A stretch of DNA of 64,000 nt, taken from Burkholderia sp. S171 (lineage in GTDB: Bacteria; Pseudomonadota; Gammaproteobacteria; Burkholderiales; Burkholderiaceae). The notes below the pieces were generated by a model. The model was not told where the DNA came from, did not search any database, and was given only the letters and a program-made list of their open reading frames with translations. This document shows, piece after piece, positions 34,659 to 42,739 of the stretch. The position numbers and the translations under genes were made by a program. How positions within the stretch are numbered: position 1 is the first letter of the stretch; each line of letters starts with the position of its first letter. The stretch is taken from NCBI RefSeq assembly GCF_009766085.1, contig NZ_LMUF01000048.1, positions 210,246-274,245 of the forward strand, read 5' to 3'.

Positions 34659-35117
34659 CCCATGCATGATGATGCGTGATCCGCGTTGATCGCGATCAAG
34701 CGATGTGCAAACCGGGCGCCTCGATTCTGCAAATAACGTCCTGATATCAATCCTCGAATTGCTGCAACACGACATTCCATTAATTGGAATTGTGAAATCG
34801 CAATATTTCCATTGAGCGGTTTGTCCAGAATTCGCATACTGCTCGGTGAAGGGGCGCTCGATCATCCGGGCGATGTCGATCGATGTCGACGCACGTGAAG
34901 TTGGATTAAATTTTGGCGCGGTTCCAGACGTCGTCAAGTCCAATAAGCCCTCTTTATCAAGCTTGTTGCCTACCGATCCGGCCGTTGTGACGCAGGGTGC
35001 CAGAGTTGCCTGTCGACGCGGATTTCCGCGGTTCTTTGAACGGACAGCGCGCCCCGGTATCGAAGAACCAAGCAACGATCAAGCAACGAACCAACGAATC
35101 ATTTCAAGGACCACACC
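34659..35117. other. Upstream region of the alcohol dehydrogenase with dyad
   Basis: This 459-bp region has an AT-rich core with the dyad ATTCCATTAATTGGAAT (34774-34790) and a nearby lac-operator-like TTGTGAAATCGCAA. Open frames crossing it have no domain. It probably contains the alcohol dehydrogenase promoter. Confidence 0.5.
34774..34790. promoter_or_regulatory. Inverted repeat ATTCCA-N5-TGGAAT
   Basis: A 6-5-6 dyad 328 bp upstream of the alcohol dehydrogenase start and 116 bp after the AraC stop. It could be a regulator site. No known box was matched. Confidence 0.3.
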
Positions 35118-36179
35118 ATGTACAAGACCTATGGCTATGCCGCGCATTCCGCCGATACGCCGTTTGCTCCTTTCGCCTTCGATCGTCGCGACACCGGTCC
35201 GCACGACGTCCGCATCGAGATTCTCTATTGCGGCGTGTGCCATTCGGACCTGCATACCGCGCGCAGTGAATGGGCGGGTACGGTGTACCCGAACGTGCCG
35301 GGACATGAAATTGTCGGCCGGGTGACCGAGGTTGGCTCTGAAGTCACGAAGTTCAAGGTGGGCTCGCTGGCGGGTGTCGGCTGCATGGTGGATTCGTGCC
35401 GGACTTGCCCGTCTTGCCAGGAAGGCCTCGAGCAGTATTGCGAAGGCAGCGGTTTTGTCGGCACCTACAATGCGCCCGACAAGCACACGGGTGGCGTGAC
35501 CTACGGCGGCTATTCCAAGTCGATCGTCGTGGACGAAGCCTTCACACTGCTCGTGCCCGAGAACCTTGAACTGGCCGCCGTCGCGCCGTTGTTGTGCGCG
35601 GGGATCACGACGTACTCGCCGCTGCGTCACTGGAATGTTCAGGCCGGACAGAAGGTCGGGATTGTTGGACTGGGCGGCCTGGGTCATATGGGCGTGAAGC
35701 TCGCGGCAGCGTTTGGCGCGCACGTGGTGCTGTTCACCACGTCGGCTGGCAAGATCGAAGACGCGAAGCGGCTTGGTGCGCATGAGGTCGTGATTTCGAA
35801 GGATCCGGAGCAGATGGCGAAACACGTCAACTCGTTCGATTTCATTCTGAACACCGTCGCCGCCTCGCACGACCTCGATCAGTTCACCGCGCTGCTCAAG
35901 CGCGACGGAACGATGACGCTCGTCGGCGTGCCGGAGCATGCGCATCCGTCGCCGTCTGTCGGCAACCTGATTTTCAAGCGCCGTACGCTGGCGGGTTCGT
36001 TGATCGGCGGTATTGCGGAAACGCAGGAAATGCTCGATTTTTGCGGCAAGCATGGCATCACGTCGGACATCGAGATGATCCGCATGGACGAGATCGACAA
36101 GGCCTACGAGCGCATGGTCAAAAGCGATGTGAAATATCGCTTCGTGATCGACATGGCTTCGTTGAAAGAAGCCGCCTGA
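35118..36179 (+). CDS. Zinc-dependent NAD(P) alcohol dehydrogenase (CAD/YahK family)
   Basis: A 353-residue medium-chain dehydrogenase. Catalytic zinc ligands lie in CGVCHSDLHTA and PGHEIVGRV. Structural zinc cysteines lie in DSCRTCPSCQEGLEQYC. The cofactor motif GIVGLGGLGHMGVKLA is followed by TTSAGK, a pattern of NADPH-preferring cinnamyl-alcohol-dehydrogenase-type enzymes that reduce aldehydes. The upstream AraC regulator on the same strand is the likely controller. A 12-bp triplication spans the stop codon. Confidence 0.93.
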   Translation: MYKTYGYAAHSADTPFAPFAFDRRDTGPHDVRIEILYCGVCHSDLHTARSEWAGTVYPNVPGHEIVGRVTEVGSEVTKFKVGSLAGVGCMVDSCRTCPSCQEGLEQYCEGSGFVGTYNAPDKHTGGVTYGGYSKSIVVDEAFTLLVPENLELAAVAPLLCAGITTYSPLRHWNVQAGQKVGIVGLGGLGHMGVKLAAAFGAHVVLFTTSAGKIEDAKRLGAHEVVISKDPEQMAKHVNSFDFILNTVAASHDLDQFTALLKRDGTMTLVGVPEHAHPSPSVGNLIFKRRTLAGSLIGGIAETQEMLDFCGKHGITSDIEMIRMDEIDKAYERMVKSDVKYRFVIDMASLKEAA

Positions 36180-36203
36180 GAAGCCGGCTGAAAAGCCGCC
36201 TGA
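36168..36203. repeat. 12-bp tandem triplication spanning a stop codon
   Basis: Three head-to-tail copies, GAAGCCGCCTGA, GAAGCCGGCTGA and AAAGCCGCCTGA. The first encodes the last residues and stop of the alcohol dehydrogenase, so each copy brings its own in-frame TGA. Confidence 0.9.
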
Positions 36204-36262
36204 GCTGAGGACTAGCGAATCCTGGCCAAAACCGGTGGCCTTTCGGCTTGCCTGTTTCGGTT

Positions 36263-36294
36263 ACTGCGCATCCTCAGAAATGAGGATGCGCAGT
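36263..36294. promoter_or_regulatory. Perfect 14-bp-arm dyad with core TCCTCAGAAATGAGGA
   Basis: Arms of 14 bp (ACTGCGCATCCTCA / TGAGGATGCGCAGT) enclose GAAA. The inner 16 bp match a second dyad at 59281, next to the LuxR gene, with one base difference. No T-run follows, so it is not a classical terminator. An operator or an RNA hairpin is possible. Confidence 0.5.
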
Positions 36295-36416
36295 GCATTC
36301 GAATCAGTTAAGTTGTTAACCAGAGCCGGGGGGCTTCACGTCTACACCGCACTCCGATGGCAAAGCGAACGTGCCAAAGAATGCCCGCGCGTTCAGCCAT
36401 ACGAAACTGAGAGACT

Positions 36417-36444
36417 AAGACCCGCCTTGTGCGGGTCTTTTTTT
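36417..36444 (+). terminator. Orphan rho-independent terminator
   Basis: A 9-bp stem AAGACCCGC / GCGGGTCTT, loop CTTGT, then a run of T. It lies 240 bp past the alcohol dehydrogenase stop, so it may end that transcript or a small RNA. Confidence 0.88.
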
Positions 36445-37028
36445 GGTTTTTTCCTATGCGTCAATGCCGCGAACGCGGGTCTTAACGCCAGCCGCTGGCC
36501 TCCCGGTCTTCCTGCGACAAAACCTCTTCGTTCTTCACCCCACCCGGTTCGATCAAAGCAGACGACCATTGCGGAAAATGAGCGTGATCTCTTTTTTAGT
36601 GCACCCTCTAGCAATAATTGTCCTTACCGCACAAATTTTTATATGAAAATATAACGGGATCAACGAGCGGGCTTGAACGTAAAGCTGCCGATTGATCTGA
36701 CCACCTTCTATGCATACCGGACGGTATCCGCCAAGAAAAAGGTCGGCCCCTTACGAGGGCATTGGATTCACCCGCTACTCAACAAGTGTGCACAAGCGCG
36801 TGCCGGCATCGTACTTTCCGAGCGGCTGGATGCCGTGTGGTCTATTTATCGAGCACGGTGGCAAACGCAATGATTGATGTGGTACTAGCATCTGGCAAGG
36901 CCATTCCGGATGTGATTGCGATGTAATTGCGCATGGTTGACGGTTGAAGTCTCTCGCTCGGGAAAATCCGGTCCAGACCGGATCCGGGGACCAGCCCGGG
37001 CGAGTTCTTGATGTAGAGAGAAAAATAA

Positions 37029-38711
37029 ATGGTTGCAATCGCGAGGCGTCACGTCATCTTGTTGCTGGCTTTTGGCCTGCTCGCTATTTTCAGACCCGAT
37101 GTGGCGAACGCCGGAGGTTGCTGGACCGCACCGTACAGCTGTCATCCAGGCGGCGACATCAACCCATCCACCGCCGCCACTTACGAAGCCAGATATATCG
37201 CCTACGCGGAGTTGGCCTGGCGGGACTTCATCGCGTTGAACTTTCCGGCCGAAACAAGCCCGCAGGGAAAGCCGGAGCCGATTCCAAGCAAGGCGCACGG
37301 ACTGGACTATCACGCCGGGGACTACACCGCCGTCTGGCAAACCTGGCCGGAGGCACGGGACATCTTCTTGCAGGGGGCAGCGGCGCCCGCTGCGTTCGGC
37401 ACGGGTCACCAGACGCCGGCAGACTGTCTCAGGAAAGATGCATCGGGGCGAGTCGAACTCACTGACAAGATCGTGCTCGACGAGTATGTGCAGGCCAACC
37501 AGATGGGACCCGTGATCGATAAGCAGGGGCAGTATGTCAGGTACGGCTTGAGCTTCAACAAACCGATGCTGGACTACATCACGGCTCACCAGCTCTATTC
37601 CACCGAAGGCCAGGCCGCGATGGATGCGAACAACCCGGACCGCGACAAGCAGACGATCCAGTTCCCGGCCGGCCACTATTCCGACAACGACGATCCGGAA
37701 ATGACAGGAGCCATTTTTGTCAAATCGTCCTGGAAGATACTGGACGCTTCGGACAATAAGTCGAGCTTCTACCGGACGCAGGCCTATGTGTACGATCAGG
37801 CCGGCGGCGCATTCGCCGATGAACCCGCGGTAAAGGAGCAGTGCTCGCTGAAACCGATCGGACTTGTCGGCTTTCATATCGTCCACCTGACCAGGTCGGC
37901 GCCGCAATGGGTATGGGCCACATTCGAACATGTCGATAACGGACCCTGGCTCAACGATTTCACCTCTAAGCTCAAGCGTGGCTACACTTTTTTCGATGCT
38001 GCCAAGTGCCCGGCATCAGGTGGCGTGCCGAGCTGCGCGTTCGATACCGTACCGGCTGCGCCGTGGAATCCGCAACGGGCCGGCCAGACGCCGACGCAGC
38101 TTGTGCGCCTGGCTGCCCCGGGCAAGCTCGCGCTGGCCGTCAACGAGCAATACAACAACCGGATCAAGAGGACCTATCCGGATAGCGTCTGGGCTAACTA
38201 TTTCCTGGTCGATGTCCAGTTCCCCACCAACGTAAAGACCACGGGCGAGCAGGGCGCAGCTGTACCGAATCCCGCCTACCCGGACGGCATGCCTGCCACC
38301 TCCTTCCTGTCGAACTCGACCATGGAGACGTATATCCCGGGGTTCTTCCACGGTGAGATCACGCCCAGCGGCAACCCGATTCCCCCGGACGACCAGATGC
38401 AGACCCTGCCGTCAACGGGGGCGGTGATGCCCTTTGTTTCTACAGGGCCTCATACCGTGTCGGGCGGTGCTGATCGTGCGACGTCGAGTTGCGTCAGTTG
38501 CCACGCGGATGCCGCCATGACCACCGGCTCGTCCAGCGACTTCGTCTTTTCGCTGAGCCGAGCGCAAAGTAAAGGCAAGCTCAACCTGAGCACGTTCGGC
38601 ACTCAATCGGGCAGTGGTTCCAGCGCGAGGATACTCACACGGCACGAAGCGTCGTCAGTCGTCGAATACGTGATGGGGACCGGCAAGCCGGAGGAGTCGA
38701 CCGGGAAATAG
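37029..38711 (+). CDS. Secreted monoheme cytochrome-like protein, 560 residues
   Basis: Begins with a Sec signal peptide (HVILLLAFGLLAIFRPDVANA). The mature protein is long, rich in aromatic and charged residues, and has one heme c site, CVSCHAD, at about 488 near the C-terminus. I recognise no other domain; the N-terminal 450 residues look like a separate globular part. It heads a unit with a Tat small subunit and a GMC flavoprotein, so it most likely replaces the triheme cytochrome as electron acceptor. AGAGAGA precedes the start. Confidence 0.75.
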   Translation: MVAIARRHVILLLAFGLLAIFRPDVANAGGCWTAPYSCHPGGDINPSTAATYEARYIAYAELAWRDFIALNFPAETSPQGKPEPIPSKAHGLDYHAGDYTAVWQTWPEARDIFLQGAAAPAAFGTGHQTPADCLRKDASGRVELTDKIVLDEYVQANQMGPVIDKQGQYVRYGLSFNKPMLDYITAHQLYSTEGQAAMDANNPDRDKQTIQFPAGHYSDNDDPEMTGAIFVKSSWKILDASDNKSSFYRTQAYVYDQAGGAFADEPAVKEQCSLKPIGLVGFHIVHLTRSAPQWVWATFEHVDNGPWLNDFTSKLKRGYTFFDAAKCPASGGVPSCAFDTVPAAPWNPQRAGQTPTQLVRLAAPGKLALAVNEQYNNRIKRTYPDSVWANYFLVDVQFPTNVKTTGEQGAAVPNPAYPDGMPATSFLSNSTMETYIPGFFHGEITPSGNPIPPDDQMQTLPSTGAVMPFVSTGPHTVSGGADRATSSCVSCHADAAMTTGSSSDFVFSLSRAQSKGKLNLSTFGTQSGSGSSARILTRHEASSVVEYVMGTGKPEESTGK

Positions 38712-38769
38712 GTCGGGCGGAAATCGCGGGTGAACCTTAAATAACAGCAAGAGTGTCAAGGGACCATGC

Positions 38770-39393
38770 ATGATAAAAATCAGTCGCAGAGACGTATTGA
38801 AAACCGTGGGTACGATCGGTGGCGCGCTGTTGGCGCCGGGGCTGCCGCTCTGGAGTCTTGCCGAGGCGGCGCCGCGCGAGAAGGCGCCCGCAGGCTTCGT
38901 CAATGTGTCATCGGCGCTCCTCGGGATTGACGCGGGCGTTCTGAATCCAGCGATCCGGCCGGATGATATATCGATGGCAGACGTGTTTTATGGCCTCACC
39001 GTGCTGGCCGGACCGCGAAGCATTGCAAACCTGCTCGCCGCCTATGACGTGATGGAGAACCAGCACCTCAGGCCCGATCAAATTGCGCAAGCGTTGCTGG
39101 CCTCCGGGAATGGGCCCAATACCAGCCTGAACGGTGCATTTTCCCGCCTGATCACACTGATGTGGCTATACGGAACCTGGAACGGCCACACCGAGATAAC
39201 GAATATCCCTACGTCGGCAAGCGGGATCGCCGCTGATTACCAAAAGGACTTCGTCATTTCCAGCCGCGCATACAAAAGCGGCTGGATCTGGCGCATCGCC
39301 CAGACGCATCCAATGGGCTTCAGCCAGTTCAGCTTCGGTAGCTGGGCAAGTACCCCGCGGTCGCTCACCGATTACGGAATCACTCTGGCGTAA
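38770..39393 (+). CDS. Tat-exported small subunit of FAD sugar/sorbitol dehydrogenase type
   Basis: A 207-residue protein. A twin-arginine signal (ISRRDVLKTVGTIGGALLAP) is followed by a helical domain resembling the small subunits of FAD-sorbitol and FAD-glucose dehydrogenases (family FAD-SLDH/GDH gamma). The next gene encodes the GMC partner. Sequence similarity to the subunit at 23974 is low, so this complex belongs to another branch. Confidence 0.75.
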   Translation: MIKISRRDVLKTVGTIGGALLAPGLPLWSLAEAAPREKAPAGFVNVSSALLGIDAGVLNPAIRPDDISMADVFYGLTVLAGPRSIANLLAAYDVMENQHLRPDQIAQALLASGNGPNTSLNGAFSRLITLMWLYGTWNGHTEITNIPTSASGIAADYQKDFVISSRAYKSGWIWRIAQTHPMGFSQFSFGSWASTPRSLTDYGITLA

Positions 39394-39427
39394 TCGCGGC
39401 GCCGTCTTTAAACATGGGGAATCGAAG

Positions 39428-41260
39428 ATGCCTGAGTATGACGTGATAATTGTCGGGACCGGTCACGCGGGTGCCTTCATGGCTTACGAACTGGGAAGCA
39501 AGGGAAAGAAGGTGCTGCTGCTCGAGGCGGGTCCTGCCACGCCGCGGCATCGGGAAGACTACATGGAGTCCTTCTATCTTGCCGGATTCAAGTCGCCGGA
39601 ATCGCCGTATCCGCCGGACGCCAATAACAATCAGCCGCGAAAGACGAATGCGCCGCATCCGACGATCCAGCAACTGGTCTTCGGCTGGGACAATCCGGCG
39701 ATTTCCTATCTGACCTACACCCCGGGTTCCCTGCCGTTCGGCAGTACCTATCTGAAGCTTGCGGGCGGTACCGGCAACCACTGGCAGGGCACGACACTGC
39801 GAATGAGCAAAAATGATTTCATGCTGCGGCGGAAATACCAGCATGGACTCGACTGGCCGATCGCGCAGGACGAACTGGATAACCATTACGCAAAGGTCGA
39901 AGCGTTCATGGGCGTTGCCGGCAGCACGGCGGAACAGCTCGCGGCCCGCGACGACATTCCGCCGGACTACCAGTTCCCCATGCCTCCGATCCCGCTGTCA
40001 CTGAGTGACAAGTACATAAAGGCTCGCTTAGATGGCGAACCATTAACCAATGAGGATTACTTTACAAACCAGAAAACGGTTGTCACGAAGACGCCGCAAG
40101 CACGGAATTCCGTGCCTTATGACAATCGCAGGGTATGTCATGGCAACACCAACTGCGTGCCAATTTGTCCGATCCAGGCGAAATACGACGCTGCGTATGC
40201 GTTGGGAAAGGCGCTGGCTACCGGGTCCGTCACCGTCAAGTATAAAACCGTGGTGGACAAGATCACGGTCGGCGAGGACGGAAAAATCAGCGGCCTGCAT
40301 TACCTGACCTACGACGATATTTCAGTGCCGGCCAAGTCGGGACAGACCGGGCAAGGTACCGCTGTCGGCACAGTGTTCGTGCTGGCGGCCAGCGCGATCG
40401 AAAACGCCAGGATTTTGCTGAACTCGCCGTGGAAAACGGACCTGACGGTCGCGAACAGCAGCGACCAGGTTGGCAGGAACCTGATGGACCACGCCACGTA
40501 TCTGGCCTGGGGGCTAATGCCCGTCAACGCACCGGCGTACAGCTATCGCGGCCCGCTTGCAACCAGCGGGATCGAATCGCTGCGTGACGGACCGTTCAGA
40601 AGCACGCGCGCGTCCTGGCGGCTGGAACTCGGCAACGAAGGATGGAACTGGGCGAAAGGCGAGCCGTACGCGATCGGCCCGGATTTCCTGTACGGCACGA
40701 ACCACGGCGGGCTGAACAACGGCGGCCCGAACGGGAGCGCGCAGGTGCTCGGCAACAAGAACCTGCTGAAGACACTGAATGGTTATCTGACACGGCAATT
40801 CAGGATTGCCTTCCTGGTCGAACAGGACGCCGAGCAGACCAACCGCGTGCAATTGTCGCCGACGGAGACCGACAACCTGGGCATCCCGAGGCCGCTCATC
40901 ACGTACAACCTGTCCGACTACACGCGCAAGGGTTTTGTCTCGGCCAAGCTCGCCACCACCGAATTCATGAGCCGGGTAGGCGCGCAGGAATACACCCAAT
41001 TCGATGCCGGCAACGCCAAGCAATTTACCTGCGACGGGGAGTCATTCAACTATTACGGCGCCGGGCACGTGTGCGGGACTCATGTAATGGGTGCGAGCCA
41101 CCAGGCCTCGGTGGTCAACTATCACCAGCAAAGCTGGGACCATTCGAACCTGTATATCGTGGGCTGCGGATCAATGCCTAGTATCAGTTCCCAGAACCCG
41201 ACGCTGACCATGCTCGCGATCACGTCAATGACCGTGGACCATATTCTGACGAGGGTTTGA
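39428..41260 (+). CDS. GMC-family oxidoreductase with cysteine cluster
   Basis: A 610-residue flavoprotein. The FAD motif is DVIIVGTGHAGAFMAYELGS. A cysteine cluster CHGNTNCVPICP lies at about 237-248, at the same position as the iron-sulfur cysteines in the gene at 24708. The C-terminal GMC part has CGTHVMGASH and SSQNPTLTMLAI. It has no export signal of its own, so it is probably carried out by the Tat small subunit encoded just upstream. The substrate is likely an alcohol or sugar. A purine-rich site precedes the start. Confidence 0.88.
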   Translation: MPEYDVIIVGTGHAGAFMAYELGSKGKKVLLLEAGPATPRHREDYMESFYLAGFKSPESPYPPDANNNQPRKTNAPHPTIQQLVFGWDNPAISYLTYTPGSLPFGSTYLKLAGGTGNHWQGTTLRMSKNDFMLRRKYQHGLDWPIAQDELDNHYAKVEAFMGVAGSTAEQLAARDDIPPDYQFPMPPIPLSLSDKYIKARLDGEPLTNEDYFTNQKTVVTKTPQARNSVPYDNRRVCHGNTNCVPICPIQAKYDAAYALGKALATGSVTVKYKTVVDKITVGEDGKISGLHYLTYDDISVPAKSGQTGQGTAVGTVFVLAASAIENARILLNSPWKTDLTVANSSDQVGRNLMDHATYLAWGLMPVNAPAYSYRGPLATSGIESLRDGPFRSTRASWRLELGNEGWNWAKGEPYAIGPDFLYGTNHGGLNNGGPNGSAQVLGNKNLLKTLNGYLTRQFRIAFLVEQDAEQTNRVQLSPTETDNLGIPRPLITYNLSDYTRKGFVSAKLATTEFMSRVGAQEYTQFDAGNAKQFTCDGESFNYYGAGHVCGTHVMGASHQASVVNYHQQSWDHSNLYIVGCGSMPSISSQNPTLTMLAITSMTVDHILTRV

Positions 41261-41295
41261 TGGGGGAGGGAGGTGACTTTCAATTTCCGTGATTG

Positions 41296-41311
41296 CCGGA
41301 TCCAGATCCGG
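41296..41311. other. Short hairpin between GMC and deaminase-like genes
   Basis: A perfect stem CCGGAT / ATCCGG with loop CCAG, 36 bp past the GMC stop. No T-run follows. Possible RNA processing or attenuation site. Confidence 0.35.
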
Positions 41312-41383
41312 ATGGTCATCAGCAGTCATGTCGATTGAGAAATTTGCGTATCCAGAATCACAATTTCCATATGGGTGGTCGAA

Positions 41384-42628
41384 ATGACAAAAGTAACAAC
41401 CGTGGAGCAGGCGATGGAAATCGCCGCGGATCAAACGCTCATCGCCAGTTGTGCGAAGACCTTCTCGGTCGGTGGCCTGCTGGTCGACGACGAGGGTAAG
41501 GTCCTGCACGCGATGCCGAACCAGGTGATCAAGGACGGCTATACCTCCGACCCGACCGCTCATGGAGAGAGGCAACTTACCGACTGGTACTACGCAAATA
41601 GCAAAGGCCTTCCTGAGCCGGGTCAGATCACCGTCGTCACGTCTCTCGATCCGTGCTGCATGTGCACGGGTGCGATCCTGACGGCGGGATTCAAGGTTTT
41701 GACCGCTGCCTATGACACGTATTCCGGCATCAACTACGACACGAAGTCCGACTTCCCTTCGTTGACGCCCGGCATGGCGAAAAGAGCGAAGGAGCGATTC
41801 GGTTATCCCGAGGTCGTTGACGGTGTTTGCTATAACCGCCTGGCGAAGGGGCCGGAGAATAACGTTCCGGCATTCACCGCGAAGACCATCCAGGGCCGTA
41901 CCGTCGCATTGTGCGAAAGCATTTTCCAGGCGACGCTCGCGACCGTGCGTAACCAGATCAACGATGATCTGCCGTTCGATCAACTCGGGGACATCCTGTC
42001 GCTGCCTTCGACGGATCCGATCCGCGTTGCGCTATCCAGCAAGTATGCCCAGGCCCTGCAATACCGGTCGCAGGCGCCGTTCACACCGGACGAGGGGCTG
42101 GTGCCGTACCTGAAGCCCATGATGCAGCATGACATCACCCTGGGCGGCAAGGGACAGGCTGTTGCGCTGCTCGACCACCATGGCAATTTGCTGCTTTGCA
42201 AGTCGGGGGCGGAGTCCATGTCATCGATCCGGACCGCGTTCATGGAAGTGACCCGCACCTATGCCGGATTGCGCCGGCAACTTCAAATGGATGGAATCAA
42301 GGACACGCGGAAATACTTGCCCCATCCGAAGTACTGCACCTTTGTTTTCGCCTTGGGACCGATGCTGGACGACGTACCCCCGGAGCGTCCGGACATCGGC
42401 CCGCTTAGCCAGACGCAAAGCTTCATGGAACTGGGCGCCTACGGCTCGACAATGGAAGGTGCGCTCGATACCGTCAACAACCCGTCGCCCTATCAATACG
42501 TCCGCTCGCGGATGAGCGCCGACACCTTGGCGACCTTCTGCACGAAGATGCCGCCGTTGTATAGCGGGGAGATCAAGGTCAACCCGATTCAGGTGACGAA
42601 CCAGGCATTGATCGATGGGATCGGCTGA
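41384..42628 (+). CDS. Cytidine/guanine-deaminase-fold protein with extended C-terminus
   Basis: A 414-residue protein. Residues about 10-150 form a zinc deaminase domain with the His-Ala-Glu-type motif HGE (60-62) and PCCMC (90-94), the three zinc ligands and the proton-shuttle Glu. Such domains deaminate nucleobases or similar amidines. Residues about 170-414 are unfamiliar; one stretch (VALLDHHGNLLLCKSG followed by a helix) echoes the start of the deaminase fold without its zinc ligands, so it may be a decayed second copy. A GTG at 41375 is an alternative start. It follows the GMC gene and converges on the xanthine-dehydrogenase-like gene. Confidence 0.75.
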   Translation: MTKVTTVEQAMEIAADQTLIASCAKTFSVGGLLVDDEGKVLHAMPNQVIKDGYTSDPTAHGERQLTDWYYANSKGLPEPGQITVVTSLDPCCMCTGAILTAGFKVLTAAYDTYSGINYDTKSDFPSLTPGMAKRAKERFGYPEVVDGVCYNRLAKGPENNVPAFTAKTIQGRTVALCESIFQATLATVRNQINDDLPFDQLGDILSLPSTDPIRVALSSKYAQALQYRSQAPFTPDEGLVPYLKPMMQHDITLGGKGQAVALLDHHGNLLLCKSGAESMSSIRTAFMEVTRTYAGLRRQLQMDGIKDTRKYLPHPKYCTFVFALGPMLDDVPPERPDIGPLSQTQSFMELGAYGSTMEGALDTVNNPSPYQYVRSRMSADTLATFCTKMPPLYSGEIKVNPIQVTNQALIDGIG

Positions 42629-42647
42629 TCCGTTTGAAACCCGCTTG

Positions 42648-42702
42648 AGCGGTACATGACCGGTACATGAGCGGTACATGAGCCGTACATAAGCCGTACA
42701 TG
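42648..42702. repeat. 11-bp tandem repeat, five copies of AGCSGTACATG
   Basis: Five head-to-tail units (AGCGGTACATG with one- or two-base variants) lie between the stops of the deaminase-like and xanthine-dehydrogenase-like genes. Confidence 0.92.
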
Positions 42703-42739
42703 CGCCACGGGCGTTTCCCAACCGGAACCCCGTGGCTTT

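Larger units (their letters stand above)
36180..37028. other. 849-bp gene-free region with dyad and orphan terminator
   Basis: Contains the tail of a triplicated repeat, a long dyad (36263-36294) and an intrinsic terminator (36417-36444) far from any coding end. The part from 36580 to 36900 is AT-rich. A 66-codon open frame at 36673 lacks a ribosome site and family features, so no gene is called. Confidence 0.5.

Noticed and set aside
36673-36873. A 66-codon plus-strand frame in the gene-free region
   Set aside because: No ribosome site, AT-rich surroundings and no recognised family.
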